A DNA stretch of 43,818 bases from Bacteroidaceae bacterium. GTDB taxonomy: Bacteria > Bacteroidota > Bacteroidia > Bacteroidales > Bacteroidaceae. The position numbers and the translations under genes are program-made. The stretch spans positions 1 through 43,818 of the forward strand of contig JAFYMW010000104.1 in assembly GCA_017548165.1 (NCBI GenBank), written 5' to 3'. A model generated the notes under the pieces. It saw nothing but the letters and a program-made list of their open reading frames with translations, searched no databases and was not told where the DNA came from. Position 1 is the first letter of the stretch. Each line of letters opens with the position of its first letter. Below are positions 43,375 to 43,818 of the stretch, piece by piece.

Positions 43375-43391
43375 TCCCTGCAAATGACATT

Positions 43392-43794
43392 GGGGCTGAC
43401 ATGGATTTGACAGCAGGATGAGATGTCATGTAAGCACGCAGAGAGTTGTTGGCCGCTCTCTATAATATCAGACCTTCAAGAATTTATCTGGCGAAAACAC
43501 TTACGCTCTCGCTGCCTAGTCGAAGTACAGTAGATTACTGGCTTTATCTCGGCACCAGGTGCTGAGACGAGATGTCACTCTGAGGTTCACGCCCTGAAAC
43601 TCTCAGGCTCAGTGGCACAGCAATTCGGGGATAGTCGTTGAGGACGCATCTACTCGGTGATGAAATTCTTAGATGCTAAGGTTGCGATTGGTGGTCCGGG
43701 TCTTGTCGCTTCCCTACAACCGAAGTCCGGAATAAGCGTGTAGAAAGCATGGGATGTCCCTGTTTGGACGAGGGTTCAATCCCCTCCAGCTCCA
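43392..43794 (+). ncRNA. ssrA: Transfer-messenger RNA (tmRNA)
   Basis: It rescues stalled ribosomes. The 5' end GGGGCTG pairs with the 3' end CAGCTCC (43787-43793) as an acceptor stem. The T arm (GGACGAGGGTTCAATCCCCTCC) lies just before the 3' end. The tag frame starts at the resume codon GGC at 43490 and reads GENTYALAA then TAG at 43517-43519, similar to the GENNYALAA/GETNYALAA tags of Bacteroidales. The stem-loop AGAGAGTTGTTGGCCGCTCTCT near 43439 fits a pseudoknot region before the tag (imperfect). The 3' end is followed by ACAAAAT, so no CCA is encoded and it must be added. Confidence 0.96.
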
Positions 43795-43818
43795 CAAAAT
43801 CCATATAGTCACTCCTTC

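Larger units (their letters stand above)
43202..43379 (+). repeat. Tandem 75-base repeat upstream of ssrA (two full units and a partial third)
   Basis: Units begin at 43202, 43277 and 43352, exactly 75 bases apart. Units 2 and 3 share the perfect block TCGCTCACTTATTCGTACC plus TTTG and CCCT after one mismatch. Unit 1 is diverged (ACTTATTCGAGTGCTTG in place of ACTTATTCGTACCTTTG), but unit 1 and unit 2 share TTCGAAGGT and the ATTTG-ending segment. Each of units 2 and 3 places a TTTG 20 bases before TACCTTTG. Confidence 0.85.

Noticed and set aside
43100..43429. 109-residue minus-strand open frame with repeated KVRISER and GSTFE blocks
   Set aside because: The peptide repeats simply mirror the 75-base tandem DNA repeat upstream of ssrA, and the frame overlaps the tmRNA promoter and 5' end.
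1..43818. Insertion sequences, integrases or prophage genes
   Set aside because: I found no transposase, recombinase or phage structural gene among the frames, and no terminal inverted repeats flanking the A/T-rich block.

Overview
The window looks like a chromosomal segment of a Bacteroidales bacterium, most likely Prevotellaceae. Several independent signs agree: promoters of the Bacteroidota type (TTTG, about 19-20 bases, TAnnTTTG) before rnpB, ssrA and protein operons; a tmRNA tag reading GENTYALAA; components related to the type IX secretion system (a PorZ-like protein with a sorting domain and a DUF5103 plug-like protein); a Mfa2/FimB-like lipoprotein; and outer-membrane lipoproteins with typical lipoboxes. 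The genus call is inference.

Layout. 1-2737: the C-terminal half of pyruvate:ferredoxin oxidoreductase and an MscS channel. 2735-2911: a short direct-repeat array. 2912-5106: two plus-strand glycosyltransferases, converging on a minus-strand operon that reads from 12725 down to 5076. That operon holds a small exported protein, an HprK-like kinase, an S26-type peptidase, a PqqD-like protein, a TRIC-type channel, a T9SS plug-like protein, a Wzx flippase and two family 2 glycosyltransferases. 12877-14346: an HtrA/Deg lipoprotein protease. 14515-14931: RNase P RNA, followed by a YihY/BrkB membrane protein. 16423-17334: a fimbrial-type lipoprotein.

17474-22288 is a minus-strand operon mixing envelope and housekeeping genes: a degenerate sugar-transferase-like membrane protein, an unknown protein, a coiled-coil protein, zapA, rny, a HAD phosphatase and a small Wza-type export lipoprotein. 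Divergent from it, 22456-31673 reads Wzc-type tyrosine kinase, PorZ-like protein, Wzi-like protein, a lipocalin-like lipoprotein and an unusual fusion of a WecA/MraY-type membrane domain with a GT-B glycosyltransferase. From 43078 down to 31676 runs a complete Wzx/Wzy polysaccharide operon: large SLBB export protein, two GT2 enzymes, Wzz, Wzx, FrhB-like iron-sulfur protein, pyruvyl transferase, GT2 and Wzy. The window ends with tmRNA (ssrA), preceded by a tandem 75-base repeat that duplicates its promoter.

How the genes fit together: the region is dominated by surface polysaccharide synthesis and export. There are two flippases, two export (OPX) proteins of different architecture, one polymerase, one chain-length protein and one BY-kinase, with T9SS components placed among them. 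A link to anchoring T9SS cargo on a polysaccharide-modified LPS is plausible but inferred. The strongest unexpected observation is that both genes resembling initiating lipid-phosphosugar transferases have lost residues that the families need for catalysis, one of them inside a fused two-domain protein. The PqqD/S26/HprK cassette without an obvious precursor or radical enzyme is the second candidate for an undescribed system.
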